Source: Cyanophora paradoxa
Lineage: Eukaryota > Glaucocystophyceae > Cyanophorales > Cyanophoraceae
Assembly: GCA_004431415.1 (NCBI GenBank)
Contig: QPMI01000429.1
Span: 124,001-188,000 of the forward strand
Direction of reading: 5' to 3'
DNA: 64,000 nucleotides
The position numbers and the translations under genes were made by a program. A model generated the notes under the pieces. That model worked only from the letters and a program-made list of their open reading frames with translations, was not told the DNA's origin and did no database searches. Position 1 is the stretch's first letter. Every line of letters begins with the position of its first letter. Shown one piece after another: positions 33,456-43,100 of this stretch.

Positions 33456-34500
33456 ATGGTGAGGCGGCCCGCCGCCTCGAGCGCCCGCAGAGCCACGCGG
33501 CTGGCGCGCCGCTCGCTCCCGCCGCGCACAAGCCGCACGTCGAGCGCAGCACGCGACAAGACCGCCCGGCCCGGCCGTCGTGCTCGCCTGCGGGCAGTGG
33601 CGCGCGCGATTCTGCGGTACTAGGTCTTCGACTCGCCCCCACCCCCGCTCGTCTCAGGAGGTGCAAGGTGGGGTCTAAATTAAAGAATTGGAAGGGGCGC
33701 TGACAGAATACAACAACTAAGTAATGCTCAGCGGCCGCCCACCTCCGCCCCGCCCGGCGAGCCGCACCGCCGCCCGCACCTCCGCCCCGCGCGCCGGTGC
33801 CCGGAGAGGCTGGGAGAGCTGCGCATGCGCCTCCGCCCGCCTTCGCCCCGCGCGGCGAGCCGCGCTGCTGCCCACCGCGCCCCCGTCCCGCCTGCCGAAC
33901 CGCGCCGCCGCCTGCCGCGCGGCGCGCGGCGCCTCCACCCGGCTCCGCCGGCTGAGCTGAGCTGCCACGCGCGCGTCGCGCCTCCGAGGCTCCGTCCCGC
34001 TTGGCGAGCCGCGCCGACCGCTGCCCGACCGCCCCGCCCGTCATATGCATGGCGCCGCTGCGCACTCCCGCGTGCCGCGCCTGGGCCGGGTTAGCCGAGC
34101 AGCGGAGGGCGAAATGTCCAGCTAGGGCCGTCGGACACGGGAGCTCGAGGCGGTGGCGCGCGCGGCCCCGGCGGCTCGCGCGCCGGCAGAGCGGAGCGCG
34201 CGCGCGCGCGGCGCGACGCCCCGGCCGCGCGCGCGCGGATGCGCGGCGGGCGGCGGCGCGATTATATATATATATGCTTAGCTGCGCTCTGCAAGCAGTG
34301 CATGCTGCCGGCGCCTGCCGCAGTGCAGCCTGGCAGTGCAGCTGCAGGCTGGCACATCGCGGTTGCGTGGGCGGCAAGTCGTCGGCGGCGGCAAGGAGCC
34401 TTGCGCGGGATACAGCAAAAAGAGACGTCCGGCGGCGCCGGCCTTATCCTCAGGGGGGTACCACAAAAAGACTTATCGCCGACGGGAAAAAGACCGACTT
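33456..34500. repeat. Minisatellite copy 2 (inverted relative to 15641-16290) and flank
   Basis: 33621-33685 is the reverse complement of 16222-16282 (GACTCG ... GTGCAAGGTGGGGTCTAAAT). It is followed at 33735-34060 by CCGCCC/GCGAGCCGCGC units that mirror the first copy. CG-rich alternating sequence (CGCGCGCGCG) lies at about 34197-34235. Open frames here are by-products of the repeat composition. Confidence 0.5.
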
Positions 34501-34580
34501 GCGAACTGGCCGACTTGGACAGCGTGACAGACAATCCGACGGGTAGCAAGGGGGGTTTGAGCAGCTGACCCCCCCTTGCA
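34499..34580 (-). repeat. Inverted copy of the 14999-15107 repeat block
   Basis: Reads GAACTGGCCGACTTGGACAG and CCGACGGG, then the palindrome GCAAGGGGGGTTTGAGCAGC ... CCCCTTGC, which is the reverse complement of the block at 14999-15107. The copy here has one 23-mer unit, where the left copy has two. Confidence 0.65.
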
Positions 34581-35035
34581 ATAAGCTCGATGTCGGCGGC
34601 TTGCTGACCGCAGCAACAGACTACGGTCTGGACGGCCTGACGTGCCCGGCTGCGATCAGCGGCGCAGGCAGCGGGCGGCGCAAGCGGTTTTTGCGGTTTC
34701 ACCCTCGAAAACCAGTACGCGTACCGTGCGGCGTACGCGGCGCAGTGCGAGGAAGCCGAAATCTAGAGGAGACAGCTAGAGAGAAGTGCATGCCATGCAA
34801 AACCGCCGCGTGACGCACTGCGGCAGCGCACCGCCGCGCGAACGAGAGCCCACATCTAGAGGAGTGATCATGAGCGCGAAGTTGGTTTTCCCCTCGAAAA
34901 CCAGTTTTCGCGAGAACGCTGACCGGTCCACCGAGCCAATCGGAACGCGAATAAGCCCCTTTTTTTCCCGCGTTGCATACTGGACCTCGAAAACGGCCTC
35001 ATAGAAAATTTTTGGCTGAAGCGAGGGAACGGGGA

Positions 35036-35074
35036 GCAAGGGGGGAAGACCTTCGGTCTTCTTTCCCCCCTTGC
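35036..35074. repeat. GCAAGGGGGG hairpin
   Basis: Near-perfect inverted repeat: GCAAGGGGGGAAGACC, loop TTCG, then GGTCTTCTTTCCCCCCTTGC. Same class of foldback as at 14999, 25518 and 34546. It could also act as a structure in the original 3' region of the downstream ATPase gene on the minus strand. Confidence 0.65.
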
Positions 35075-35075
35075 A

Positions 35076-35107
35076 ATATAGCCCGTTCACACAATACTTA
35101 TAACTAG
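35076..35107. repeat. 32-bp direct repeat, copy 2
   Basis: Same orientation as 31097-31128 with one mismatch; directly follows the hairpin at 35036-35074. Confidence 0.7.
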
Positions 35108-35176
35108 TATTTTATCCACCCTGAAAATGAACTCGAACATGATATTGCAGTCCAAGTAAAACGGTAATTCATAATC

Positions 35177-35264
35177 TCAGGCGCGAGGAGGGGCGCTGAG
35201 CGGGAAGAAAGGGTATCGCTCGGGAAGCTTGGAGTCACAGGGGTACGTATACTCGACGCGGATC
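35177..35264 (-). pseudogene. Displaced 3' end of the PMCA Ca2+-ATPase coding exon
   Basis: Read on the minus strand from the left copy of the target duplication, this stretch continues exactly the frame of the ATPase exon that ends at the right copy (59477-59482). It supplies Arg completion plus 26 codons, beginning VEYTYPCDSK and ending SAPPRA, then TGA (complement of 35177-35179). The provirus now separates it from the rest of the gene by 24.2 kb. The composition (GCGCGAGGAGGGGCGC) is host-like. The frame choice follows from the upstream splice that gives the family-typical GYLLRKIPL. Confidence 0.75.
35259..35264. repeat. Target-site duplication, left (CGGATC)
   Basis: Six bases identical to 59477-59482 and immediately outside the provirus terminal repeats. 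Six-base duplications are the rule for Polinton/Maverick and PLV integration. Confidence 0.85.
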
Positions 35265-36128
35265 GCTCGCTGGGTGGCCAACCCCACCAATTGCGCGACC
35301 TTCCCCACTACCATTCTCAGTAAGCCCATTATCCATTTTCAAATTTCTCAGTAAGGCTCAGTAACAAATTATAAATTAGCACTGTATTTTTCAAACATCT
35401 AACCTCTCCTTACTGAAACCAATCACGAAACCCTTTCATTCTTCATTTTTCTAATTCCTTACCATTCCCAGTAAGCCCTTTAACTTTCCCCCGATCTCTC
35501 AGTAAGGACAGTAAGACCCCTATTTTAATGAAATGTTCCCGATCGTTTCCGGACTGTTTTCAGTTAGCCAAATTGAAAAATCAAGGTGAGCCCCACCAAT
35601 TAAACAAGTGATCCCCACTTAAAGACTTCCCGTTAATATACTGTAACAATGGCAAGCAATCAAGTAAATCTACCTGAGAGTAAGCAATGCAATGTTTGTG
35701 ACAAGGTAAAACCGGCATCAAGTTATGAATTGAAAAAGAGTAGCTCAGGGAATAAAACATTGTCGTGGAGATGCAAAGACTGTGATCGAGAGTATCACAA
35801 TTACCTTTATCATTTCGTGTTAAAAACGCGTCCGAAGATCGAAGTACAATCGAAGGTATGCTCGCACTGCAAGATTGAAAAGCCTGCAAGCGAGTATAAT
35901 AAAAAACAAAGCACAAAGGATGGTCTCTACTATCAATGCCGAGAATGTTATAGTAAAACTCGTAAGAGTTAAAACCGAATTGCACTTTATCTATTCTTTT
36001 TAAAGCAAGTTTGTGCATGAGCAAGCATGCCGAAAATGCCCACCTGCACAAACTCGCGAATTCAATCGAAATGTTCCATTTAATGCACTGGAACCACTCG
36101 CGCCCCGCCCACTATGCAAGATACATGC
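35265..36128 (+). repeat. PLV left terminal inverted repeat
   Basis: 864 bases matching the reverse complement of 58615-59476; identity ends sharply after GATACATGC. The first 350 bases contain many (C)TTACTG / CAGTAAG repeats, possible binding sites for integrase or replication proteins. The inner part carries the zinc-finger gene. Confidence 0.9.
35649..35972 (+). CDS. TIR-encoded four-CxxC zinc-finger protein
   Basis: 107 residues, MASNQVNLPESKQCNVCDKV onward. Contains C-x2-C pairs CNVCDK, CKDCDREY, CSHCKIEK and CRECYSK, in the arrangement typical of the zinc-ribbon units that precede or surround HNH nuclease domains in phages and giant viruses. No clear HNH His-Asn-His is visible, so nuclease activity is not claimed. 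DNA binding is likely. Because it lies in the TIR there are two copies per element. This left copy has an intact frame; the right copy is shifted by one base in an A run (see 58740-59093). Confidence 0.7.
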   Translation: MASNQVNLPESKQCNVCDKVKPASSYELKKSSSGNKTLSWRCKDCDREYHNYLYHFVLKTRPKIEVQSKVCSHCKIEKPASEYNKKQSTKDGLYYQCRECYSKTRKS

Positions 36129-36178
36129 AAACTACATGCGAGATACATATATAAATTGTTTTTCTCTTCCTATAATAA

Positions 36179-36986
36179 ATGAAGACTCACTTTTACCATA
36201 AATATACCGGCAACAAGTATAATGAAATGGATACGATCTATCAATATATCGATTTAGAAGGAATTAATAAAGTTATAGAACCGTTTTGTGGTTCAGGTGC
36301 TTGTAGTTTCTATCTTTGGGAAAAGCATAAAGACCGGTTTGATTATTATATGAATGATAACGACGAAACCCATACCCTTTTTTGAATACAATGAAAGACC
36401 CAGACAATAAAGTTAAACTCTTAGAGAGTCTTAAACAGTTCGAAGCAGTAAGCAATATAGAAGAGCATAAAGAAGTCTATAAGAAGTTTCTACAACATGA
36501 TCGTAAGGATGCAATGGATTACTTAGCTCACCATTTCTATCTTCTTAAAAACAGCGTTTTAAATGTTAAAACCCTCCGTGATTTCAAAAAACGAAACGTG
36601 AAGGTGAGTCCATATACAACTCTTAAAAAGAAGATGCCTTACGATGATTTCATAAAAGGAGTCAACCTATCCCATGGGGATTTTCGCGATATTGTAGCCA
36701 AATATAGAGATGACGAAGCGGCTTTATATTTCTCGATCCTCCATACGTAAACAGCAATAATGACTTTTACGAAAATGTAGAATTCGATTTAGAAACCTTC
36801 TTTTTGGATTTGGAAGACCTATTTAAGACAGCGAAATGCAAGGTTATGATGGTTGTAAATGATGCTCTTTTAATGAAACTCCTATTTAAACCCTATATTC
36901 GCCATACGTATGGCAAAGTGTATGGTATAACAAAACGAAAAAGGAACCATATCATAATGACTAACTATGAACTTGGTGAAAAATAA
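36179..36986 (+). pseudogene. Dam-like (D12 class) DNA N6-adenine methyltransferase, frameshifted
   Basis: Frame 1 starts MKTHFYHKYTGNKYNEM and holds the AdoMet-binding motif EPFCGSGACSFYLWE, then NDND. It stops at 36384 after a T6 run, and the sense continues in a second frame (NTMKDPDNKVKLLESLKQF ... NLSHGDFRDIV). Just before the catalytic DPPY (codons at 36735-36746) another one-base slip moves to a third frame, DPPYVNSNNDFYENV ending NYELGEK at 36986. All family landmarks are present in order, so a complete ancestral gene is evident. Both slips are single-base, one of them at a homopolymer, so sequencing error is an alternative to decay. Related methyltransferases are common in virophages and PLVs and may protect against host or giant-virus restriction. 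Confidence 0.8.
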
Positions 36987-37949
36987 CGACTCAGTCGTAT
37001 ATATATCTTGTATATATATATAAACCTCCGTGTGTGTGATCCCGCACAACTATGAATTTTTTGTTTTGTTTTTGTTTTTTTCGCATATGACGACATATAC
37101 ATATATATACCGGCGTCACCGACAAATTCAGGGTCATCACATCGCGGCGATTCCGAAAACATATAGCATGCCACAAAGTAGTTTTTTATGTGTTTTTCGA
37201 TCGATCGACCAATCGCGGATGTGAGCGTAACTGACTGTTTTATTTTATTTAATTTATCATTCATGGGTGACAGGGGGGATACCGGTTAAGGTGACAGAAC
37301 GTGACAGGGGGGATACCGGTTAAGGTGACAGAACGTGACAGGGGGGATACCGTAAAGGTGGCATTTTGTGGACATTTGTGGACATCGGGGCTACCGGGTT
37401 TGTGGTCATTTTGTGGACAAATTGCGAACATAAACTTGAATGCATATGTGTATATGACTGACCAGCCGCTGAGCGACTGACCGGCTTGCAAGTTGCAATT
37501 TCCCGAGTTCCGAGTCCCGGAGTCCCGACTCCCGAGTCTCGACTCCCGAGTCCCGAGTCCCGACTCGATAACACCGCGATCGCGACTTCGCGGAGACCCC
37601 CCTTCCGTTTTTCCCGCATAACTTTGGACTGGAAGCCGATCTCGGCGCGCTCTCAATTGCTACGTGCTCGTAACTTGCTTCCGGGCATGATGGTGCTAGT
37701 TTGACTAGCTTAGTCGCCGGGCGCGCGAAACCCCAGTTCGCCAACGGCACAAGTGCCCGAAAACCGAGGTGTCCGCTACATTCTGAGCGCCGGCGCGCGT
37801 TCCCGGAGGGCTGCACTAGTCAAACTTTGCATCCGTGTTCGTATAGAGTAGTTCTACACTACTACGAAGTGGCGCGATCTGATTCGCAAAGGGCGTGATT
37901 TGGCGGCTACGAAACCACATAGCTCACAAAAATATCGACTTAAATAATA
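36987..37949. other. Largest non-coding interval of the provirus; candidate origin/regulatory region
   Basis: AT-rich at 36990-37260 with TATATATATA tracts. Then come three copies of a 34-bp tandem repeat (37267-37352), a TTTTGTGGACA motif repeated around 37365-37430, and a run of CCGAGT/CCGACT units at 37501-37570. From about 37570 to 37870 composition is closer to the host. No gene is supported. Confidence 0.45.
37267..37352. repeat. 34-bp tandem repeat, 2.5 copies
   Basis: Unit GTGACAGGGGGGATACCGGT followed by TAAGGTGACAGAAC; copies begin at 37267, 37301 and 37335, the last one partial. The two full copies are identical. There are no unique spacers, so this is not a CRISPR array. Confidence 0.85.
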
Positions 37950-38342
37950 ATGGATTCCCGATACCGCGGCTACCACGTAATGCTTGACTATATAACCGAC
38001 CCGTTCACCGAGTCCCCGGAGGCATGCGCCGAGTGGATCACAGCGAACCTATCGCAATATATAACAGATCGCAAGATGCGCATCGTGCACCAGCACACCT
38101 GCATTTTCGACGGCTCTAATTCCCCTCCCGGTTTCGCGATTGGCTTTCTATTGGATGAGTCGCATGCGACGGCTCACTCTTATAGCGACCAGGGGCTATT
38201 AGCGATCGATATCTTTACATGCGGCTCAAATGCCGAAGCGAAGACAATGGGTATAGCACGGGACATTAACGAACTCATACAAGAAAGGCTGAAAGTTCGA
38301 AAGTGGGACTTACAGGTCGAGCAAAGGTTCCCAATTTCATAA
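37950..38342 (+). CDS. S-adenosylmethionine decarboxylase homologue (bacterial SpeH/SpeD type)
   Basis: 130 residues. The block FLLDESHATAHSYSDQGLLA followed by IDIFTCGS aligns with the AdoMetDC core. The Glu-Ser pair (DE-SH) is the self-cleavage site whose Ser becomes the pyruvoyl cofactor, the His five residues on matches the processing His, and the Cys in FTCG matches the catalytic proton donor. Length fits the small prokaryotic class (about 115-135 residues) rather than the 330-residue eukaryotic one. The reaction would be AdoMet decarboxylation for spermidine synthesis, though phage homologues of this family are reported to have shifted to ornithine or arginine decarboxylation. The WPE motif of classical enzymes is replaced by YSDQG, so substrate may differ. 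Frame intact, AUG start 37950. Confidence 0.7.
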   Translation: MDSRYRGYHVMLDYITDPFTESPEACAEWITANLSQYITDRKMRIVHQHTCIFDGSNSPPGFAIGFLLDESHATAHSYSDQGLLAIDIFTCGSNAEAKTMGIARDINELIQERLKVRKWDLQVEQRFPIS

Positions 38343-38367
38343 AAAATGAAAAAAGCGACATATACAT

Positions 38368-38682
38368 TTAATGTTCCTTGATCGGAAACTTGCCCATTAG
38401 CGGGTGATCGAGACCCATGACATACCAGCATCGCATGACGGGATCCCAGCGGGCTCTCTCAGCCTTCGCTTGATCCTTAAATTCATAAGGAATATCGAGG
38501 TAAACCTTCACGTTTCTTTGATACACTTGCTCATAGCTTAGAGTTTTGAACTGAGAGCATAGGGGGTGATCTTTCTTCGTGACATACCAGCATGAATTCT
38601 CACGATCCCACTTTCCACCGAGGGATTTCGCAACGTCTTTTTTATCATACGGAATGTCAACGAAATGCTTTTCACCCTCCAT
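38368..38682 (-). CDS. Protein with two DUF5710-like repeats
   Basis: 104 residues made of two similar halves: HFVDIPYDKKDVAKSLGGKW followed by DRENSCWYV, and VYLDIPYEFKDQAKAERARW followed by DPVMRCWYV. This is the (L/V)DIPYxxKDxAKxxGxxWDxxxxxWYV signature of DUF5710, found in phage, plasmid and giant-virus proteins, often attached to primases or nucleases. Its function is unknown, probably nucleic-acid related. A TATTTTCTCCGGT motif lies 13 bases upstream of the start. Confidence 0.7.
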   Translation of the reverse strand: MEGEKHFVDIPYDKKDVAKSLGGKWDRENSCWYVTKKDHPLCSQFKTLSYEQVYQRNVKVYLDIPYEFKDQAKAERARWDPVMRCWYVMGLDHPLMGKFPIKEH

Positions 38683-38695
38683 CGCTTTTATATTT

Positions 38696-38715
38696 ACCGG
38701 AGAAAATAATTTCGG
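38696..38715 (-). promoter_or_regulatory. Viral upstream motif TATTTTCTCCGGT (DUF5710 gene)
   Basis: Minus-strand copy of the motif also found before the polymerase, the AT-hook and the 45138-45551 genes; 13 bases before the ATG at 38682. Confidence 0.6.
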
Positions 38716-38721
38716 GGTTTG

Positions 38722-40101
38722 TTATGAACGAGATGACCGAAGAATGCGCGTAGTAGGGGCTGTGTAGCTTGCGCTCTGATTCTTGAATGATTTATACCAC
38801 CTCTGACTGTTTACCTCTGAGAGCTTCTCAGTTCCTGCAATCGTTAATTTAGCGAGCTCCCTCAGCGCCCTCTTTGTCTTTTCTGCGCGATCTTCCAATA
38901 AAGCCCCTTTCGGAACACTTGCGGCGACATCTATGCCTTCTTTTGAACCTGCCGGATCGAAGCTGCCTCTACATCAGCCGCTAAAATAGCGTTGCCTGAT
39001 GGTTCCACCACAGCCTCGACCTCTGTAATGATCTGCAATTCGTGCGGCTTAAAAAGCTTCGGCATTACGTTCCCGGCTGCATCTTGCACCTCTATCGCGT
39101 TTCCTCTCCTTCCCGCAATTTTGTAGACCTCTCGGCTATACCTTTGTGTTGCTCCTTTATCAAACTTTGATCTCGGCAATAATACACGGACGTGGAGCCC
39201 AGGTTTAAAGTCGCTGAATATATCCTTGACGATTGTGTTCTTTTTCGAAATAATAGCCGCTCGGATCCGCTCCATATCTGAGAGCTTAACATCTGCGGGC
39301 TTCATTCCTATGGTTCTGTGAATGGTGTTATTGTAATTGAAAACGAAGTCGTCCAGCTTGTCCATAAATCGCACAGTGTTATAAGCGACACAGTAGTTGT
39401 TTATCATCGTTTTTAGGGTCAAATGAAAGCGATTCATAATTCCCAGCGAAGTGTGATCTCCGACCTGTTTAAAGCGGTGCTCTATTCCATTATTTTTTAC
39501 GACCTCCTGAAACTCCTTCGCGATGAATTCCGAGCCGTTATCTGTCTCCAATCGAATCATCGGAGCCGGGAGCTCTGTGAGCATCTCCGCAAAAGCGGCG
39601 GCAACACTTGCGCCCTCCTTATTCTTTAACTTCTTGGCATATGCTTTTCGGCTCGTCATCTCGATGAGAGTAAGGACTGCAATGTAGCCGGAATTATAAT
39701 TGCCATATGAGAGATAAAAGATGAGATCCGCTTGATAGCACCACGGCGGGGCTGTGATGGGAATAAAAGCTGTTTGGGTCGGTGCTGGGGCTTCTTGTTG
39801 ATCTGCATAAATTCTTGTTTCGCTGCGACATCTTGCACTTCTTTCAATGTGAGGCTCTTGTCCTCTTTTCTCAGCTCTTCGTACAATGCCGATGGGTTCT
39901 TAAAACCTGTCTTTGGGTCATACATGCGGCGCACGATCTTAGAGGACGGGTTAGCAATGCTAAAAGGAACATCTCCTAATAAATTTGATTTTGCTTGGCG
40001 TTTTGTGATTTTTTGGGGACTTGCTCAGTTTCAGGAACCGCGATAGGTAGTATGGTGGTCTCTGTCTCCTCGCCCGCTACCCTTCTAACGATCCGTGACA
40101 T
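38722..40101 (-). pseudogene. Retrovirus-type (rve, DDE) integrase, frameshifted
   Basis: The integrase of PLVs and Polintons, responsible for insertion with 6-bp duplications. It starts MSRIVRRVAGEETET (40099-40101). A one-base slip near 39985 leads into SKIVRRMYDPKTGFKNPSAL, and a second near 39770 into PITAPPWCYQADLIFYLSYG, which contains the first catalytic Asp. The main open piece (39659-38931) has LETDNGSEFIAKEF (second Asp) and HTSLGIMNRFHLTLK, where Asn occupies the place expected for the acidic third residue. A third slip near 38940 restores a C-terminal tail (EGIDVAASVPKGALLED ... RILRSSRS) ending at 38722. Because the target duplication and TIRs are intact, the enzyme worked at insertion; it is probably inactive now if the slips are real. 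Confidence 0.8.
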
Positions 40102-40119
40102 TCTTCTAATTAAACCTGT

Positions 40120-43100
40120 TTATTTTTTGCTGCAATTGCACCCGTGATGCACGAGCTGGCAATTGTCTTTAAGATGTGGGCGCCTGTTGTTTATGCGATC
40201 CACGACGAGCTTGTAATTCGGATCTTGTGGCTCAGTCGGAATAGGAAGGGAACAGAGCGCACAGGCGCCCTTCTGTTGCTTCTTGCGCTCTAATATCCAC
40301 TCCGGCGTAATATAATCCGCCTCATCGAAATCGCGCCCGGCACGCTGATCCTGGCATTTGTAACCGCGGATCTTCCCTTTCAGATACTCGATGTAGTCAC
40401 TCTTTCCTTGGAACTTGTGAATCGGTGTATAAATCAGCACAGTAGACAGATCGCGGTTACGAGTGAGCGCGGTATAGAACCATTCGCGAGTGGTATAGCG
40501 GAACGTAGCCTCACAAATGACAATGCCCGAATCAAGTGTGAGACCTTGCGTTGAATGACCTGTTCCTGCATAAGGGAGAGAAAAATGTTCTAACATCGCG
40601 CACGGAACCTCAAACGTGACACCATCGAAAACGTCCGTTAATGTGACCATTTGCTTTGTGATTTTGGTGATTCGATAGGTGTAATTCGTGTATGCGTTTA
40701 TAGACTCGCCCTCAGACCGCGAAATGCGTAGATACTTGCGGCAAACGACTTCCAAACCCTTGTAGAATTTGATGCCATTGACCTCTACGGTTGGGATATT
40801 TACTTTGCGTCTATCGTGCATCAGTTTGTTGTAGGCTAAGGTCATTTCGTTTCTGTAAGCGATGCCAAAGTAGCCGTCGGGAATAGCGCTTAGATCATTA
40901 ATTGTCGGCAACCCGTATTTCGAGATAATCTGTGCGGCTTCCAGTCCGTTCTCGAAGAGATCCTCTTTAATCGCCCGAATTAATTCACGGTCTGTCTCCT
41001 TCTTGTGCCGCTTGTTATTGCGTAGACTCAGAACGTTAGGGAACATACTCTGCACCGCGCGCTTATAGTAGCCCTTGCGATCAGAAACCGAGAGCTCGTC
41101 ATTAATTGGTTCATTTTGATAGGTGTCGCCATTAGCCAAATATTTGATATCCGGATAGCGATCGATAAACGACTTGATCTTAGCGAGATCTTTTACGGAA
41201 TACGCGAATATCTCGTCGAACATAATGTGACTGAACTCGGAGACGAACGCCCTCTGGTCTTTTTCGCTCATAGCCTCTTCGTAGGTCTGATCATTTGAGA
41301 CACGGATCCCGAGAACATTATATAAAGTACGAACGGTAATATTCTCGATTCCGCGGACTTTGAGAGAGTCCCTCAGCTCCGCGCACTGTTTGTTATAGGG
41401 GCAAATAACTAAGCAATTCGACTTTTGAGATGCGAAACAGTTAATACCGAGTGTCGACTTTCCACTTCCGGGCATGTCAGCAAGGACAAGCATACGATTA
41501 TGGAGCTTCGCAACCCAATTAAAGCACTCCGGATTAAATTCGTCCCTCAGCGAGAACCGGTTAATGAGTGTCTCGGGATCCTGAAATTCGAGAGTTACAC
41601 CCCGCGGTGGGCGGAGTGCATTCTCAGGGCATCTTTTCCCGGGAATATAGCTGAATTTGCCCATGTTCTCAAACGCATTTCGGTCGAACTCTTTCTTACT
41701 TGTCCATGAACCTTCGATATATAGGCAATCCGTTCTGATCCCGGCAACCTTGTGCCCGCGCGCTGTCAGGCGCTTGTATTGCGCAAACATATTAGCACGG
41801 TTACGATCGTAAATATGAAAGTGGATAGGAAGGAATCCGTTAACGAGCTCGCGGTGAGAGCTGATCTTAACGAAATAGATGTGACCTTCGAATTCGCTAA
41901 GAGCTTTGACACGTTTCGAATTCTTAGGATTGAAAGTAAACACCTCTACTGTTCCTCCGCATTCTTGGGCGAACCTCTCAGCCTCGGCACGGTTGTAGAA
42001 CATTTTCGTGGATGTTTGCGAGTCTTGGAATTTGCCGAGCATTCCGATCTCTTTCACTAAAATGTGCTTCTTATCTGTGGTTTGAATGTCACTTGAAAGT
42101 ACTTTCTTCATCTCCGAGATCGACGTATTGGGCACCAAATGCGAAGGCTCCGCGACCGCGATAATCTCTATCTTGTCCTTTACGTCCGCCCAGTGCATGG
42201 AGAGAGTGTAGCCTGTCATGAAATTATAACAGCGACCACTCACGGAAAATGCGCGATCCAGAATAATTTCGATTCCGTCAATCTTGCGAGACATGGCGGC
42301 ATCATAATCAATGTCCTCGTCGTCGGCGAAAGTCGTTTGCTCTCTCTCAAACGCAACCACACGCACGTAGTAGATTGCGTATTCGAGAATATCGCTTCCC
42401 GCTTTAAAGGGAACGAAGTCATCGAATACATTGTATTTCGGAAGATATTGCATACCTTTCAGTATCGAAGGGTAGCACTTCGCCATATCGACAGCTGTGT
42501 AGGTGGCTTTCGGGTTCGGCTTATAGAAATAGCCGCTTAGTGCGGATCGCTTGTAGTGCGTGAGAATTTCGCGCATGTTCGGGCTGTAATGTGAGATATT
42601 CGTCGCATTTAGTAGCGACTCGCGGAACCCCTTACCGATTTCACAGACCTTATTATAATACTCCTCTGTTTCGAAATCTTGCTCAATAAAGTGGTCTGTT
42701 GTGCGTGGATCTTTGATAGAGAACATCGAGCCATTGGCTTTGAATGTGATGCTGTCGATCTGTTTCGATGGTGTTAGCTTCACAGCGGGCTCATATCGCA
42801 TTTTCAGGAACGTAAATAGAAGACCTTCCAGACCTTCGCGCCCAGTATACAGAATGCGAATGAAACTGCGCTCGTCAGGCGATAGTTTTAATTGCGTGAT
42901 CTTTAACAGATCCTTGGATGTGTGCGCGAAGATATCGTGAGTAAGACACGTCGGAATTTTATAGAGTGCTAACGAAGAGGTCGACTTAGGAACATGATTA
43001 TCGAGCTCTTCGACCTCCATCTTTGCCATGCGCATTTCGAGCGACTTGATGTTATCGTTGAATATATAGATGTGCTTGTTGTGAATCATGAAGTGAATAT

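Noticed and set aside
33415-34377. Long minus-strand open frame overlapping the CACTA right end
   Set aside because: It is built from repeat units and its end comes from the transposon TIR, also seen as the end of a frame at the left TIR.
35581-36051. Antisense open frame in the left TIR
   Set aside because: Opposite strand of the zinc-finger gene, which has the CxxC pattern; the antisense frame has no motif and is not kept in the right copy.
37267-37352. Possible CRISPR-like array
   Set aside because: The 34-bp units are directly adjacent, with no unique spacers, in a eukaryotic/viral context.
41116-42940. Several plus-strand open frames inside the polymerase gene
   Set aside because: Antisense to a single 4.3 kb intact gene with clear motifs; no independent features.
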